Assembly (NCBI GenBank): GCA_947505055.1
Contig: CANNLO010000202.1
Span: forward strand, 1-8,184
DNA length: 8,184 nt
Direction of reading: 5' to 3'
Origin: Methylococcaceae bacterium
GTDB taxonomy: Bacteria > Pseudomonadota > Gammaproteobacteria > Methylococcales > Methylomonadaceae
The position numbers and the translations under genes were made by a program. Below the pieces are notes generated by a model that was not told the DNA's origin, made no database searches, and saw only the letters and a program-made list of their open reading frames with translations. This document shows, piece by piece, positions 1-7,362 of this stretch. How positions within the stretch are numbered: the stretch's first letter is position 1; every line of letters starts with the position of its first letter.

Positions 1-159
1 GGTGTAATTCAGGGTAAACACCGATTTTAAATGAGGAATCAAAATATCATTTAAACTGGTGATAAACCCCCAGATAAAGAACAATGAGGTCAACAAAGTC
101 AGCGAACCTGGATATTGGGGTTTATCGACGCTGCTTGCCAGTTTGTTTACAGAGGTCAT
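1..159 (-). CDS. Partial MFS sugar permease, FucP/GluP-like (N-terminus only)
   Basis: Reading the minus strand from an ATG at 159 gives 53 uninterrupted codons that run off the left edge of the window. After a polar N-terminus of about 18 residues comes a first membrane segment containing [19 protein letters not shown], then SVFTLNYT. This is the hallmark start of the fucose/glucose-galactose proton symporter family (FucP/GluP, major facilitator superfamily), in which the FxWG and ND-ILIPHLK residues of helix 1 are strongly conserved. Family members are usually about 400-440 residues, so about 85-90% of the protein lies outside the window. The gene follows the GH3 hydrolase stop by 18 nt in the same direction and no terminator separates them, so co-transcription is likely. 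Its probable role is import of the monosaccharide released by that enzyme. Which sugar is carried cannot be told. No strong Shine-Dalgarno sequence is seen before the ATG. Confidence 0.82.
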   Translation of the reverse strand, partial: MTSVNKLASSVDKPQYPGSLTLLTSLFFIWGFITSLNDILIPHLKSVFTLNYT

Positions 160-177
160 AGGTTTATCGTCATCAGA

Positions 178-2409
178 TTATTTTATTACGGTGAAGCCAA
201 CAATTTCATTGCCCACCAGCACTTTAAAATCGCCAGGTTCCACAACCCGTTTCATATCAATACCAATAAAAGACAAATCATTTGACGTTAAGGTAAAGCT
301 TAACGCTTGAGTTTGACCCGGATTTAACTCGACTTTTTTAAACGCTTTTAACTGTTTATTAGGCCGCGTTACCGACGCAGCAACATCATTGATATAAACC
401 AATACCGCTTCCTTGCCAGTTAACGTGCCGGTATTTTTGACATTAACGGACAAAGTAACATTTTCACCAAGCTTGATTTTATCTTTGTCCAGCTTTAAAC
501 CGCTGGTTTCAAAAGTTGTATAACTTAAGCCATGGCCAAACGGATACAGAGGGTTATAAGTGTTGCCTTCAAACGATTCAATGGGTTTGAAATCATAAGA
601 GGTATAGCCATTGGTGTTGCGCGGATACGAAATCGGCAACTTGCCATTAGGGTTGTAATCGCCAAACAAAATATCGGCAATCGCTTCGCCGCCTTCCATG
701 CCCGGCAAAAAACCTAAAATAACACCTGAAGCCTGTTCCACAATCTGCGTGATAATACGGGGACGACCACCCAAGGTTAACAAAATAACCGGTTTTCCGG
801 TTGCAAACGCAGCTTGAGCAAGCTCGATTTGCGTCTGCTCAAGATTTAATGATTCAATATTGCCAGGGGTTTCGGTGTAGGTTTGTTCACCCAAACTGAG
901 TAAAATAACATCATGCTTTTTGGCTGCTTCGACTAACTTTTGATGATCAATTTTGGCATCAAAAGATTCACCACCCAAATAAGTCACTTTCCCGGTGGCT
1001 TTGTTTTGTATCGCTTTCAAAACCGTCAGTTTTTCTTGGGGATATAAATGTTCAGCCGCACCCTGCCAGGTAATTGTCCAGCCACCATTCATCACGCTCA
1101 ACAAATTAGCGGTTGGGCCCGCCACCAAAATATTGGCGTCTTTTTTTAACGGCAGGATGTTGCGATCATTTTTGGCTAGCACTATTGACTCACGAGCCGC
1201 CTGCCGATTTGTTGCTATCGCTTCAGCGGTGGCAAAATTTCCGGCAATGTCCAGTAACGGTTTCGGATCGAATAAACCGGCTTGATATTTGACGGTTAAT
1301 ATTCTGGAAACGGCTTCATCAATCCGCGTTAACGGCACTTCACCTGATTTAACCAGTTCAATCAACAAGTCATAAAAAGAAAAATCGAACGGCACCATGC
1401 TCATGTCAATACCGGCCATAACCGCAATTTTTAACGCTTCTTTTTCTGACGCCGCCATTTTATCGCGGGTGTAAAGGCGTTTAATGTCTTCCCAATCAGA
1501 CACGGTAAAACCTTTAAAACCCAGTTCACCCCGTAAAATCGTGGTTAGATAATGATGATTGGCATGCCCCGGAATGCCATCAACTTCTGCAGAATTAACC
1601 ATCACGGTCGGCGATCCTGCGTTGATACCTGCCGCGAAAGTTGGCAGAAAATATTCGCGCAACGCTCTTTCGCCTATCCAGGCCGGTGTCCGATCCTTAC
1701 CGTTAAGCGGGTAACTGTAACCGACATAATGTTTTAAACAAGTCGGTGCTTTATTGGCTGCTGAAAAATCATCACCTTGATGACCTTTAATATAAGCCGT
1801 GCCCATAACCGTTGCCAAATGGACGTCTTCGCCAAACGTTTCCCACAAACGCGGCCACAACGGCTGACGACCGATATCCATCACCGTAGAAAAATTCCAT
1901 TGCAAGCCGGAAGCGCGCACTTCTCTGGCAGTGATTTCACCTTCTTTAAACGCCAGATCAGCGTTAAAGGTTGCCGCCATGTTAATAGCTTGCGGAAACA
2001 ACACCGAATTTTGTGTATAAGTCGCACCATGAATCGCGTCTATCCCGTAAATCACCGGGATTTTTAAACGTGTTTTTGCTCCCGCATCCTGAATGGTACG
2101 GGTCATTTTACGCCATATTTCAATCGATTGCGCCTTGTTATCCGGCGTAAACGGCGTATTTAAAATTGAACCTACATGATGCTTTGCGACCGCATCCTCG
2201 AGTTTAACCGGATCAATTTGATCCTCGGCATTTTGATCTTTGGGAACGCCAATCACCGTGAAATCAACCTGCGTCATCTGCCCCACTTTTTCTTCAAGCG
2301 TCATTTGGGACAGCAGTTTTTGGACTTTATTTTCTATTTCTTGTGCACTCACAGAACGCCCCGACAGGATAGATAAGATTAGGAGGGAAAAAATGTATTT
2401 TTTTTGCAA
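178..2409 (-). CDS. Secreted glycoside hydrolase family 3 beta-glucosidase/glucan hydrolase
   Basis: This is a 743-residue GH3 enzyme that should release terminal beta-linked glucose (or a related sugar) from oligosaccharides or glucans by a retaining mechanism. Residues 1-22 form a Sec signal peptide (basic MQKK, hydrophobic core, VSA before Q23), so it acts in the periplasm or outside. The TIM-barrel domain spans about 45-375 and contains GIDAIHG (D124), the KH pair K226-H227, and VSDWED with the expected nucleophile D305. The alpha/beta sandwich spans about 410-630; YTETPGN places a likely acid/base at E513, as in barley ExoI-type enzymes. A fibronectin-III-like domain follows (about 640-743, ending in the typical PGDFKVLVG). 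The length is normal for a full three-domain GH3. The start is TTG; an in-frame TAA lies six codons upstream and the next ATG (M36) would remove the signal peptide. GAAG about 10 nt upstream may be the ribosome site. Substrate (cellodextrin, laminarin or other) is not determinable. Confidence 0.93.
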   Translation of the reverse strand: MQKKYIFSLLILSILSGRSVSAQEIENKVQKLLSQMTLEEKVGQMTQVDFTVIGVPKDQNAEDQIDPVKLEDAVAKHHVGSILNTPFTPDNKAQSIEIWRKMTRTIQDAGAKTRLKIPVIYGIDAIHGATYTQNSVLFPQAINMAATFNADLAFKEGEITAREVRASGLQWNFSTVMDIGRQPLWPRLWETFGEDVHLATVMGTAYIKGHQGDDFSAANKAPTCLKHYVGYSYPLNGKDRTPAWIGERALREYFLPTFAAGINAGSPTVMVNSAEVDGIPGHANHHYLTTILRGELGFKGFTVSDWEDIKRLYTRDKMAASEKEALKIAVMAGIDMSMVPFDFSFYDLLIELVKSGEVPLTRIDEAVSRILTVKYQAGLFDPKPLLDIAGNFATAEAIATNRQAARESIVLAKNDRNILPLKKDANILVAGPTANLLSVMNGGWTITWQGAAEHLYPQEKLTVLKAIQNKATGKVTYLGGESFDAKIDHQKLVEAAKKHDVILLSLGEQTYTETPGNIESLNLEQTQIELAQAAFATGKPVILLTLGGRPRIITQIVEQASGVILGFLPGMEGGEAIADILFGDYNPNGKLPISYPRNTNGYTSYDFKPIESFEGNTYNPLYPFGHGLSYTTFETSGLKLDKDKIKLGENVTLSVNVKNTGTLTGKEAVLVYINDVAASVTRPNKQLKAFKKVELNPGQTQALSFTLTSNDLSFIGIDMKRVVEPGDFKVLVGNEIVGFTVIK

Positions 2410-2504
2410 CGTGATATTCTTCGTTTATTGTTAAGCGTAGGTTTACGCGTGTAAGCTGACAGTGCGCTATTTTAAGCTGTAGTAGGGTGTTTCTACAAAT
2501 TAAC

Positions 2505-2518
2505 CAAAGCCAGCTTTG
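2505..2518. promoter_or_regulatory. 14-bp perfect palindrome, candidate operator between divergent genes
   Basis: The sequence CAAAGC-CA-GCTTTG is a perfect 6-bp inverted repeat with a 2-nt centre, about 100 bp upstream of the GH3 start and about 135 bp upstream of the TlpA-like gene. The GH3-MFS unit would be expected to have sugar-responsive control, and a short even palindrome fits a dimeric repressor such as a LacI-type protein, although the usual central CG is absent. A second, weaker inverted repeat (TGTAG at 2478-2482, CTACA at 2493-2497) lies between it and the GH3 start. On the minus strand a plausible -10, TAAAAT, lies around 2470, with only a poor -35. The rest of the 2410-2653 spacer shows no gene. 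Assignment as an operator is inference. Confidence 0.25.
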
Positions 2519-2653
2519 AACAAGTTGCGTTGTGCGAACACAGTCAGACATATTTAATTTAACTTATAAGCCATTGCTAATTCCGACTTTCGTGGCTTTT
2601 AAAATCAAGTATGTTATTTTGTTACCCTTGCCAAGAACAATATCTCCAAAACA

Positions 2654-3142
2654 ATGTTAAAAAAACAGCCACTGCTCAGTTTATTACTGATAATACTTGC
2701 CCTAACCGGCTGTAACAAAACCATCACTACCGCGCCCAACATTACTTTTGACACAATCACCGGTCAGAAAATCGCACTAAATGAATTTCGTGGCAAACCG
2801 GTTATCGTCACTTTTTGGGCAACCGACTGTGCTTCCTGTATTGAAGAAATCCCCGCCTTAATCAATCTTTATAAGCAATACCATCAGTCAGGACTTGAAA
2901 TCATTGCCGTAGCTATGTCGTACGATCCGCCCAACCACGTCATTGACATGACTAAAGACAAGCAACTGCCCTACAATGTGGCGCTGGACTTAACATCCGA
3001 TGTTGCACAGGCTTTTGGTGGAGTAATGTTTACACCCAGCACCTTTATAATTGCCCCGGATGGTTCTGTTGTTAAAAAACAAATCGGACTTTTTGATTTA
3101 GACAAAATGAACACTCTTATCAACTCACTACTAAAAGGCTGA
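2654..3142 (+). CDS. TlpA/ResA-like thiol-disulfide oxidoreductase lipoprotein
   Basis: This 162-residue protein begins with a lipoprotein signal (MLKK, hydrophobic stretch, lipobox LTGC with the lipidated C20), so it is anchored in a membrane facing the periplasm. From about residue 27 it is a thioredoxin fold of the AhpC-TSA/Redoxin-TlpA type: WATDCASC carries the redox pair C59-x-x-C62, and FTPST supplies the cis-proline P128 beside the active site. A hydrophobic strand (LEIIAVAM, 81-88) and FIIAPDG (131-137) are typical of the family. Such proteins reduce or exchange disulfides on periplasmic partners, for example apocytochrome c or metal-centre proteins. The partner here is unknown. It is the first gene of a plus-strand cluster and hemJ starts 3 nt after its TGA stop, so the two are almost certainly translated from one mRNA. 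No clear Shine-Dalgarno sequence precedes the ATG. Confidence 0.88.
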   Translation: MLKKQPLLSLLLIILALTGCNKTITTAPNITFDTITGQKIALNEFRGKPVIVTFWATDCASCIEEIPALINLYKQYHQSGLEIIAVAMSYDPPNHVIDMTKDKQLPYNVALDLTSDVAQAFGGVMFTPSTFIIAPDGSVVKKQIGLFDLDKMNTLINSLLKG

Positions 3143-3145
3143 CCC

Positions 3146-3571
3146 ATGCTCTGGCTAAAAGCGTTACATCTGATTTTTATGGTCACCTGGTTTGCCGGGC
3201 TTTTTTATCTGCCACGCCTTTATGTTTATCATGCCATGAGCGATGATGAGATCAGCAATGAGCGTTTTAAAGTGATGGAACGTAAACTGTTCTACGGTAT
3301 TATGACACCGGGCATGATTGTGACTTTTATCTTCGGTATCTGGATGCTGGTTGCTTATGATTGGGCAATTTATGCAACTGCCGGTTGGCTGCATGCAAAA
3401 CTGGCACTATTGGCATTGTCGCTAATTTATCATTATTTTTGCTATGTTTGGCTACTGGAATTTAAGCATGATCGTAATCAGCGCAGCCATGTTTATTATC
3501 GTTGGATGAATGAAGTTCCGGTTTTATTTCTGGTCGGCATCATCATTCTCGCGGTTGTAAAACCTTTCTAA
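3146..3571 (+). CDS. hemJ: HemJ, protoporphyrinogen IX oxidase (membrane type)
   Basis: This 141-residue integral membrane protein matches HemJ (old name UPF0093), which oxidises protoporphyrinogen IX to protoporphyrin IX, the penultimate step of haem synthesis, in organisms lacking HemG or HemY. Visible signatures in order are: LKALHLIFMVTWFAGLFYLP with the conserved H8 (a haem ligand in studied HemJ) and R24; ERFKVMERKL (39-48); MTPGMIVT (53-60); WLHAKL (81-86); and RWMNEVPVL (119-127). It ends in the common VVKPF. About four transmembrane helices are expected and the length is typical. The start lies 3 nt after the upstream TlpA-like stop. AAGG in the end of that gene may serve as ribosome site. 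Pairing haem synthesis with a thiol-redox lipoprotein would fit cytochrome supply, but that link is inferred. Confidence 0.92.
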   Translation: MLWLKALHLIFMVTWFAGLFYLPRLYVYHAMSDDEISNERFKVMERKLFYGIMTPGMIVTFIFGIWMLVAYDWAIYATAGWLHAKLALLALSLIYHYFCYVWLLEFKHDRNQRSHVYYRWMNEVPVLFLVGIIILAVVKPF

Positions 3572-3593
3572 ACCAACAATTGTACAAGAAAAA

Positions 3594-4031
3594 ATGAATC
3601 TATCCGATTTCACCCAAAACACCTACCTTGCCAGCCTCTCAGGTGGCTTGCTAATCGGTTTGGCCGCAGCAATGCTGGTATTGCTTAATGGACGAATAGC
3701 AGGTATCAGCGGCATTTTAGGCGGCTTAACCCAGGCCAAAAAAGGCGACAAAAGTTGGCGAGTCCTCTTTTTGCTTGGTTTGGTTGCCGCACCTTTTGTA
3801 TACCGCATCAGTTTTGGACTGCCCACAGTGACTATCGAAGCTGAAAATATCACGTTGATCATTGCAGGGCTTCTCGTGGGAATCGGAACTCGCTATGCTT
3901 CCGGCTGCACCAGCGGCCATGGTGTTTGTGGTATTTCGCGTGGTTCGTTTCGCTCGATTGTCGCCACGCTGACCTTCATGACCGCCGGTTTTATTACCGT
4001 CTATCTGACTCGTCATCTGCTTGGACTTTAA
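3594..4031 (+). CDS. YeeE/YedE-family sulfur-compound transporter, half 1
   Basis: This 145-residue membrane protein has about four hydrophobic segments (12-32, 56-72, 85-101, 120-140). It carries the family hallmark [15 protein letters not shown] with C105 and C112 in a re-entrant-type loop. YeeE/YedE proteins import sulfur compounds; a full-length bacterial member was shown to transport thiosulfate through conserved cysteines. This protein is about half the size of a full YeeE, and the other half is the next gene, 2 nt downstream, the split arrangement also called PmpA/PmpB near sulfide-responsive BigR operons. No BigR regulator, rhodanese or persulfide dioxygenase is present in this window. 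The gene follows hemJ by 22 nt with a weak A-rich ribosome site and no terminator, so it is probably in the same operon. Family confidence is high; the substrate is inferred. Confidence 0.87.
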   Translation: MNLSDFTQNTYLASLSGGLLIGLAAAMLVLLNGRIAGISGILGGLTQAKKGDKSWRVLFLLGLVAAPFVYRISFGLPTVTIEAENITLIIAGLLVGIGTRYASGCTSGHGVCGISRGSFRSIVATLTFMTAGFITVYLTRHLLGL

Positions 4032-4033
4032 AC

Positions 4034-4450
4034 ATGTTAAATCTTAATGCTTTTTTTGTTGGCCTGATCTTCGGCTTGGGCCTGATTATTTCAGGCATGA
4101 CCAATCCAGCTAAAGTGCTCGGCTTTCTGGATTTGGCCGGTGCCTGGGATCCATCGCTGGCATTCGTGATGGGCGGCGCTATCCTGATAGGTTCAGGGAG
4201 CTTTGCGCTTGCCAAAAAACGTAAACGCAGCTTTTTGGGCGCAGCCATAAAAATTCCGTCTACAACCCGACTGGATAAACGACTTGTGCTGGGTAGCCTG
4301 GCTTTTGGCGTCGGCTGGGGAATTGCAGGCTTTTGCCCTGGACCTGCGATTGTGAGTGCGGCTGCCGGAGAACCCAAAGCCTGGTTATTTGTTGTAGCCA
4401 TGTGCGTAGGAATGGCTTTGTACAGCCTTATTGAACTTCGCCAGAAATAA
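4034..4450 (+). CDS. YeeE/YedE-family transporter, half 2 (DUF6691-type)
   Basis: This is a 138-residue membrane protein and the partner of the preceding half-transporter. It opens with a hydrophobic segment ending in GLIISGMTNPAKVLGFLDL, followed by AGAWDPSLAFVMGGA, both diagnostic of the C-terminal half of YeeE/YedE. GWGIAGFCPGPA (95-106) carries the single conserved C101 expected to pair functionally with C105/C112 of the other half. The reading frame is open further upstream (an ATG at 3926), but the family alignment begins at the ATG at 4034, only 2 nt after the TAA of the first half. Starting earlier would add 36 unrelated residues overlapping the upstream gene. The two proteins probably assemble into one channel-like transporter for thiosulfate or a related sulfur compound. 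It is the last gene of the plus-strand cluster and converges on feoC across 35 bp; I see no strong terminator there. Confidence 0.87.
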   Translation: MLNLNAFFVGLIFGLGLIISGMTNPAKVLGFLDLAGAWDPSLAFVMGGAILIGSGSFALAKKRKRSFLGAAIKIPSTTRLDKRLVLGSLAFGVGWGIAGFCPGPAIVSAAAGEPKAWLFVVAMCVGMALYSLIELRQK

Positions 4451-4485
4451 TTAAATCAGACACGCCGATCACATTTGCTTGAATT

Positions 4486-4710
4486 TTATTCAGAAATCCA
4501 TTCGTAAAGCTCAGTCAAGGTCGCATCACATTGGCAGCAGCTTGTGCCGCAGGATGCCGTCATTGGCAGTTTGCGTACCTTGCCTTTACTGATCCACTTT
4601 CCCAGCATGCCTCTTAATGCATCGGCATCCATATTAAAATGCACGATCAAGTCGGCCAGAGCAACGCGATGCTGGGTTTTCAAATAGGTTCGTAAATCAG
4701 ACAGGATCAC
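4486..4710 (-). CDS. feoC: FeoC, small winged-helix protein of the ferrous iron uptake operon
   Basis: This 74-residue protein starts MILSDLRTYLKTQHRVALADL and continues with a helix-turn-helix (about 16-48, including DADALRGMLGKWISKGKVRKL), the winged-helix form of FeoC. A cysteine cluster follows, CGTSCCQC (C54, C58, C59, C61), comparable to the four-cysteine region that binds an iron-sulfur cluster in enterobacterial FeoC, though more compact. FeoC is thought to bind or protect FeoB and perhaps sense iron or oxygen; its exact role is still debated. Its ATG lies inside the end of feoB (14-nt overlap), so translation is probably coupled. It is the last gene of feoABC and faces the YeeE/YedE pair. 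A short perfect repeat TGAAT-TTT-ATTCA (4480-4492) spans the stop codon but is too AT-rich to be a convincing terminator. Confidence 0.88.
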   Translation of the reverse strand: MILSDLRTYLKTQHRVALADLIVHFNMDADALRGMLGKWISKGKVRKLPMTASCGTSCCQCDATLTELYEWISE

Positions 4711-7045
4711 TTAAAGTCTCCGAATTTTGTTTTACACCGACTAAATCGGCATTTTTACCAAGTAACCATAAACCAAGTAATACCAATAAAAATGCACTAA
4801 GCAAGCCGGTTATACAAACAAAGGAATAGTCCGGATGCTGGCTATAAGTCATCGCTTGATAAAAGACAGTTGCGGTCATGTAGGCAATACCCGTCGTCCA
4901 GCACACTACAAAAACAGTCCAGTTCAAGTTAGTCTCACGAAATATTGCCGCCGTTGCCGCAACACAAGGTGCGTAAAGTAAAATAAACAACAAATAGGCA
5001 AAAGCGCCAGCCTGTCCATCGAAACTTTGCTGCATGGCGGCAAAAGTACCTGCATTAACTTCCTGTTCAGCAGCCGCTTCGGCTAAATCGCTTACGCTAC
5101 CAATATTCAAACCCAAAGGGTCCAAAAAGTTATCAGCAACCGCTTTGATATTTTTAGGTACTGTTAGACACGCGGCAATCAAAGCCTGCTCAAGATCAAA
5201 CTTGGGTTTATTAGCAGCGCTTGTGTTGGTTGCTGAAAACTGACTGTATAAGGCATCCAGCGTTCCTACCACCGCTTCTTTGGCTAAAACGCCGGTAAAA
5301 ATACCTACGGTTGCCGGCCAATTGTCTTTTACGATGCCCATGGGTTTAAAAACAGGCGTCAAACTCCGACCGATTTCACTCAATACCGATTTATTACTGT
5401 TTTCCTGACCAAAACTGCCATCTGTACCCCAGGCATTCAAAAAGTTTAACACTAACACCATCGGTATGATGACCTTACCGGCGTTGATCAAAAAAGACTT
5501 GAGCCTATCCCAGGTTCTTATAAAAACCCCTCTAAATGTCGGTAGGTGATAAGCCGGCAACTCCATGATGAAAGGCGCTGATTCTCCCTTAAACAAGGTA
5601 TGACGCATGATTAATCCGGTCAAAACAGCAACCGCGATACCCAGCAAATACAAACCAAACACCAGATTTTGACCGCCAACAGGAAAAAATGCCGCTGCAA
5701 ATAAGGCATAAACCGGCAACCTTGCACCACAGGACATAAAAGGATTCATCAGATTGGTTAAAATCCTGTCGCGCTTATTTTCCAAGGTTCGTGTCGCCAT
5801 AATCGCAGGTACATTACAACCAAAACCGACGATCATCGGCACGAAAGACTTGCCCGGCAAGCCGATCATGCGCATGAATCGATCCATAACGAACGCTGCC
5901 CTAGCCATATAACCGGAATCTTCCAAGGCCGACAAAAACATAAACAAAAAACCAACGATAGGAATAAAGGTAGCGACCACCTGTATGCCACCGCCAAAAC
6001 CTTTAGTAATCAGGACCACCAGCCATTGCGGCAAATTAAGCGCACTCAGCAACAAACCCAAACCATCAATCAATAAAGCGCCTGTAGTCTGATCAAAAAA
6101 ATCAACAAAAGCGCTGCCAATGTTGATGGTAAACATAAACATGGCGTACATGACTAACAGAAAAACCGGTATGCCTAGAAAACGATTCAACACAATGCTG
6201 TCAATTTTATCGGTAGTGTGTCGATTAATTTCGCTTAACTTACAAACTGCGCCTTGGGTAAGTTGATTAACAAAACCATAGCGTGCATCCGCAGCCAGTA
6301 TGTCTATTTCATCATCCGTTTCAGTTTCAACCTGACGCTGTAACTTGGCGATGGCAGGCAATAACGCAGCTCCGGCTAGTTGCCTAGCCAGCGTATCATC
6401 TTCGAGTAAACGAATGGCCAACCAACGAAGGTCACATTGATGTTGCTGTGCCACTTCAACCAGCAACGGTGAAATATCAGCAATGGCCTGCTCCAAAGGC
6501 GCAATATAATTAATTGTCAAAGACGGGGTCGGTTTGGTGAGAGCGGCTTTATTGATGGCAGTCTTTAAGAAATTGATGCCACTTTTGGTTGAGGCGCTAA
6601 TCGGAATAACCGGACAACCCAAAAAACGTTCAATATATTCAACATCAATTTTAATGCCCCGCTGTTTAACAGCATCCATCATATTAAGCACCAAAATCAT
6701 CGGCACCCGCATTTCAATGAGTTGTGAACTTAAATAAAGGTTCCGCTCAACATTAGACGCATCAACAATATTAATGATTAAATCAGCCTGTTTGGAAGCG
6801 ACATAATCGCGGGCCACTTTTTCATCCAGTGAAACCTGGTCATCAGCGGCTTCCAAAGAATAAGTGCCGGGAAGGTCAACCAATTCAATAAGCTTGTTTT
6901 CAAAACTGTATTCGCCGGTTTTTTTTTCGACGGTAACACCCGGCCAGTTGCCGACATGCTGCCTGGCACCAGTCAGCGCATTAAATAATGTAGTTTTGCC
7001 ACAATTCGGATTGCCGACAACACCAACTGTAAAATCAGTTTTCAT
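4697..7045 (-). CDS. feoB: FeoB, ferrous iron transporter with G-protein domain
   Basis: This 782-residue inner-membrane Fe(II) importer has the usual length. The cytoplasmic G domain (1 to about 170) shows G1 GNPNCGKT (11-18), G2 around T38 in GNWPGVTVEKK, G3 DLPG (57-60), G4 NMMD (121-124) and G5 SAS (150-152). A helical GDI-type linker runs to about 275. The membrane part has two Gate repeats: GFGCNVPAIMATRTLENKRDR (from 408) with MNPFMSCGARLPVY (433-446), and GIFTGVLAKEAVVGTLDALY (581-600) with YAPCVAATAAIFRE (691-704). The conserved membrane cysteines C410, C439 and C693 correspond to those proposed to line the iron path in E. coli FeoB. The start ATG shares one base with the feoA stop (TAATG), a coupling arrangement, and the 3' end overlaps feoC. 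Nothing is broken or missing. Confidence 0.97.
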   Translation of the reverse strand: MKTDFTVGVVGNPNCGKTTLFNALTGARQHVGNWPGVTVEKKTGEYSFENKLIELVDLPGTYSLEAADDQVSLDEKVARDYVASKQADLIINIVDASNVERNLYLSSQLIEMRVPMILVLNMMDAVKQRGIKIDVEYIERFLGCPVIPISASTKSGINFLKTAINKAALTKPTPSLTINYIAPLEQAIADISPLLVEVAQQHQCDLRWLAIRLLEDDTLARQLAGAALLPAIAKLQRQVETETDDEIDILAADARYGFVNQLTQGAVCKLSEINRHTTDKIDSIVLNRFLGIPVFLLVMYAMFMFTINIGSAFVDFFDQTTGALLIDGLGLLLSALNLPQWLVVLITKGFGGGIQVVATFIPIVGFLFMFLSALEDSGYMARAAFVMDRFMRMIGLPGKSFVPMIVGFGCNVPAIMATRTLENKRDRILTNLMNPFMSCGARLPVYALFAAAFFPVGGQNLVFGLYLLGIAVAVLTGLIMRHTLFKGESAPFIMELPAYHLPTFRGVFIRTWDRLKSFLINAGKVIIPMVLVLNFLNAWGTDGSFGQENSNKSVLSEIGRSLTPVFKPMGIVKDNWPATVGIFTGVLAKEAVVGTLDALYSQFSATNTSAANKPKFDLEQALIAACLTVPKNIKAVADNFLDPLGLNIGSVSDLAEAAAEQEVNAGTFAAMQQSFDGQAGAFAYLLFILLYAPCVAATAAIFRETNLNWTVFVVCWTTGIAYMTATVFYQAMTYSQHPDYSFVCITGLLSAFLLVLLGLWLLGKNADLVGVKQNSETLSDPV

Positions 7046-7278
7046 TATAATTTCTCTATCATCAATATTGCCGCTTCATCCTTGCGCAAGGTTAACGAAA
7101 ATCCGCGTAACTTAATTTCAACGGGATCACCCATCGGAGCGAAACGAGTCACACGAAACTCAGTTCCTGGCGTTAATCCCATTGCTAACAATCGTTTACG
7201 ATAAGCCTTACCGGATTGTTCAAAGCCAACTATTTTTCCTGAATCACCTGCAGCCAGATTTTTTAAGCTTATTATCAT
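7045..7278 (-). CDS. feoA: FeoA, SH3-like partner of FeoB
   Basis: This 77-residue protein has the complete FeoA pattern: MIISLKNLAAGDSGKIVGF, KAYRKRLLAMGLTPGTEF (24-41), RFAPMGDPVEIKLRGF (45-60), SLTLRKDEAAILMI (61-74). FeoA is a small cytoplasmic SH3-fold protein required for FeoB-driven ferrous iron import, probably through contact with the FeoB G domain or assembly of the FeoB complex. It is the first gene of feoABC, and its TAA overlaps the feoB ATG by one base. There is no recognisable Shine-Dalgarno sequence in the bases before the ATG (CTGCTTAAATT), but the start is fixed by family alignment. A Fur box lies 53-71 bp upstream, so iron repression is expected. Confidence 0.96.
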   Translation of the reverse strand: MIISLKNLAAGDSGKIVGFEQSGKAYRKRLLAMGLTPGTEFRVTRFAPMGDPVEIKLRGFSLTLRKDEAAILMIEKL

Positions 7279-7330
7279 AATTTAAGCAGTGTAATAAAGT
7301 TCGTCAAAACCAAGCACTCTCAGAGCTTTC

Positions 7331-7349
7331 AATAATCATTCTCATTTGA
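7331..7349 (-). promoter_or_regulatory. Fur box upstream of feoABC
   Basis: Read on the minus strand, the 19 bases contain AAATGAGAATGATTATT. Aligned to the consensus GATAATGATAATCATTATC, 13 of 19 positions match, including the core ATGA-AAT-ATTAT. It lies 53-71 bp upstream of the feoA start, a usual place for Fur to block transcription of ferrous iron uptake genes when iron is plentiful. A -10 element such as TATGAT (minus strand, 7360-7365) would put the promoter next to or under this site, but the -35 is unclear. The position and the operon it serves support the call; binding is inferred. Confidence 0.72.
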
Positions 7350-7362
7350 TATGACTATATCA
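7347..7362. promoter_or_regulatory. 16-bp perfect palindrome abutting the Fur box
   Basis: TGATAT-GACT-ATATCA is a perfect 6-bp inverted repeat with a 4-nt centre. It overlaps the outer edge of the Fur box by about 3 bp and is farther from feoA. It resembles the 15-bp 7-1-7 Fur core (TGATAATnATTATCA) but is one base longer in the centre. It is not an FNR site, because TGAT and ATCA are 8 nt apart, not 4. It could be a second, weaker Fur dimer site or the site of another regulator controlling feo. This is a sequence observation only. Confidence 0.4.

Noticed and set aside
2327..2551. Minus-strand frame of 74 codons overlapping the GH3 start
   Set aside because: It reads through the signal peptide region in another frame, has no known domain pattern, and overlaps a well-supported gene.
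3926..4033. Longer N-terminal extension of the second YeeE/YedE gene (ATG at 3926)
   Set aside because: The extra 36 residues overlap the upstream half-transporter in another frame and do not match the family; the ATG at 4034 begins exactly at the family start.
4451..4485. Bidirectional terminator between the second YeeE/YedE gene and feoC
   Set aside because: Only a 5-bp AT-only repeat is found at 4480-4492; there is no GC-rich stem or T-tract on either strand.
7279..7307. TTGACG - 17 nt - TAAATT on the minus strand as a feoA promoter
   Set aside because: The -35 is good and spacing ideal, but transcription would begin inside feoA, after its start codon. The Fur box lies farther upstream, pointing to a promoter there.
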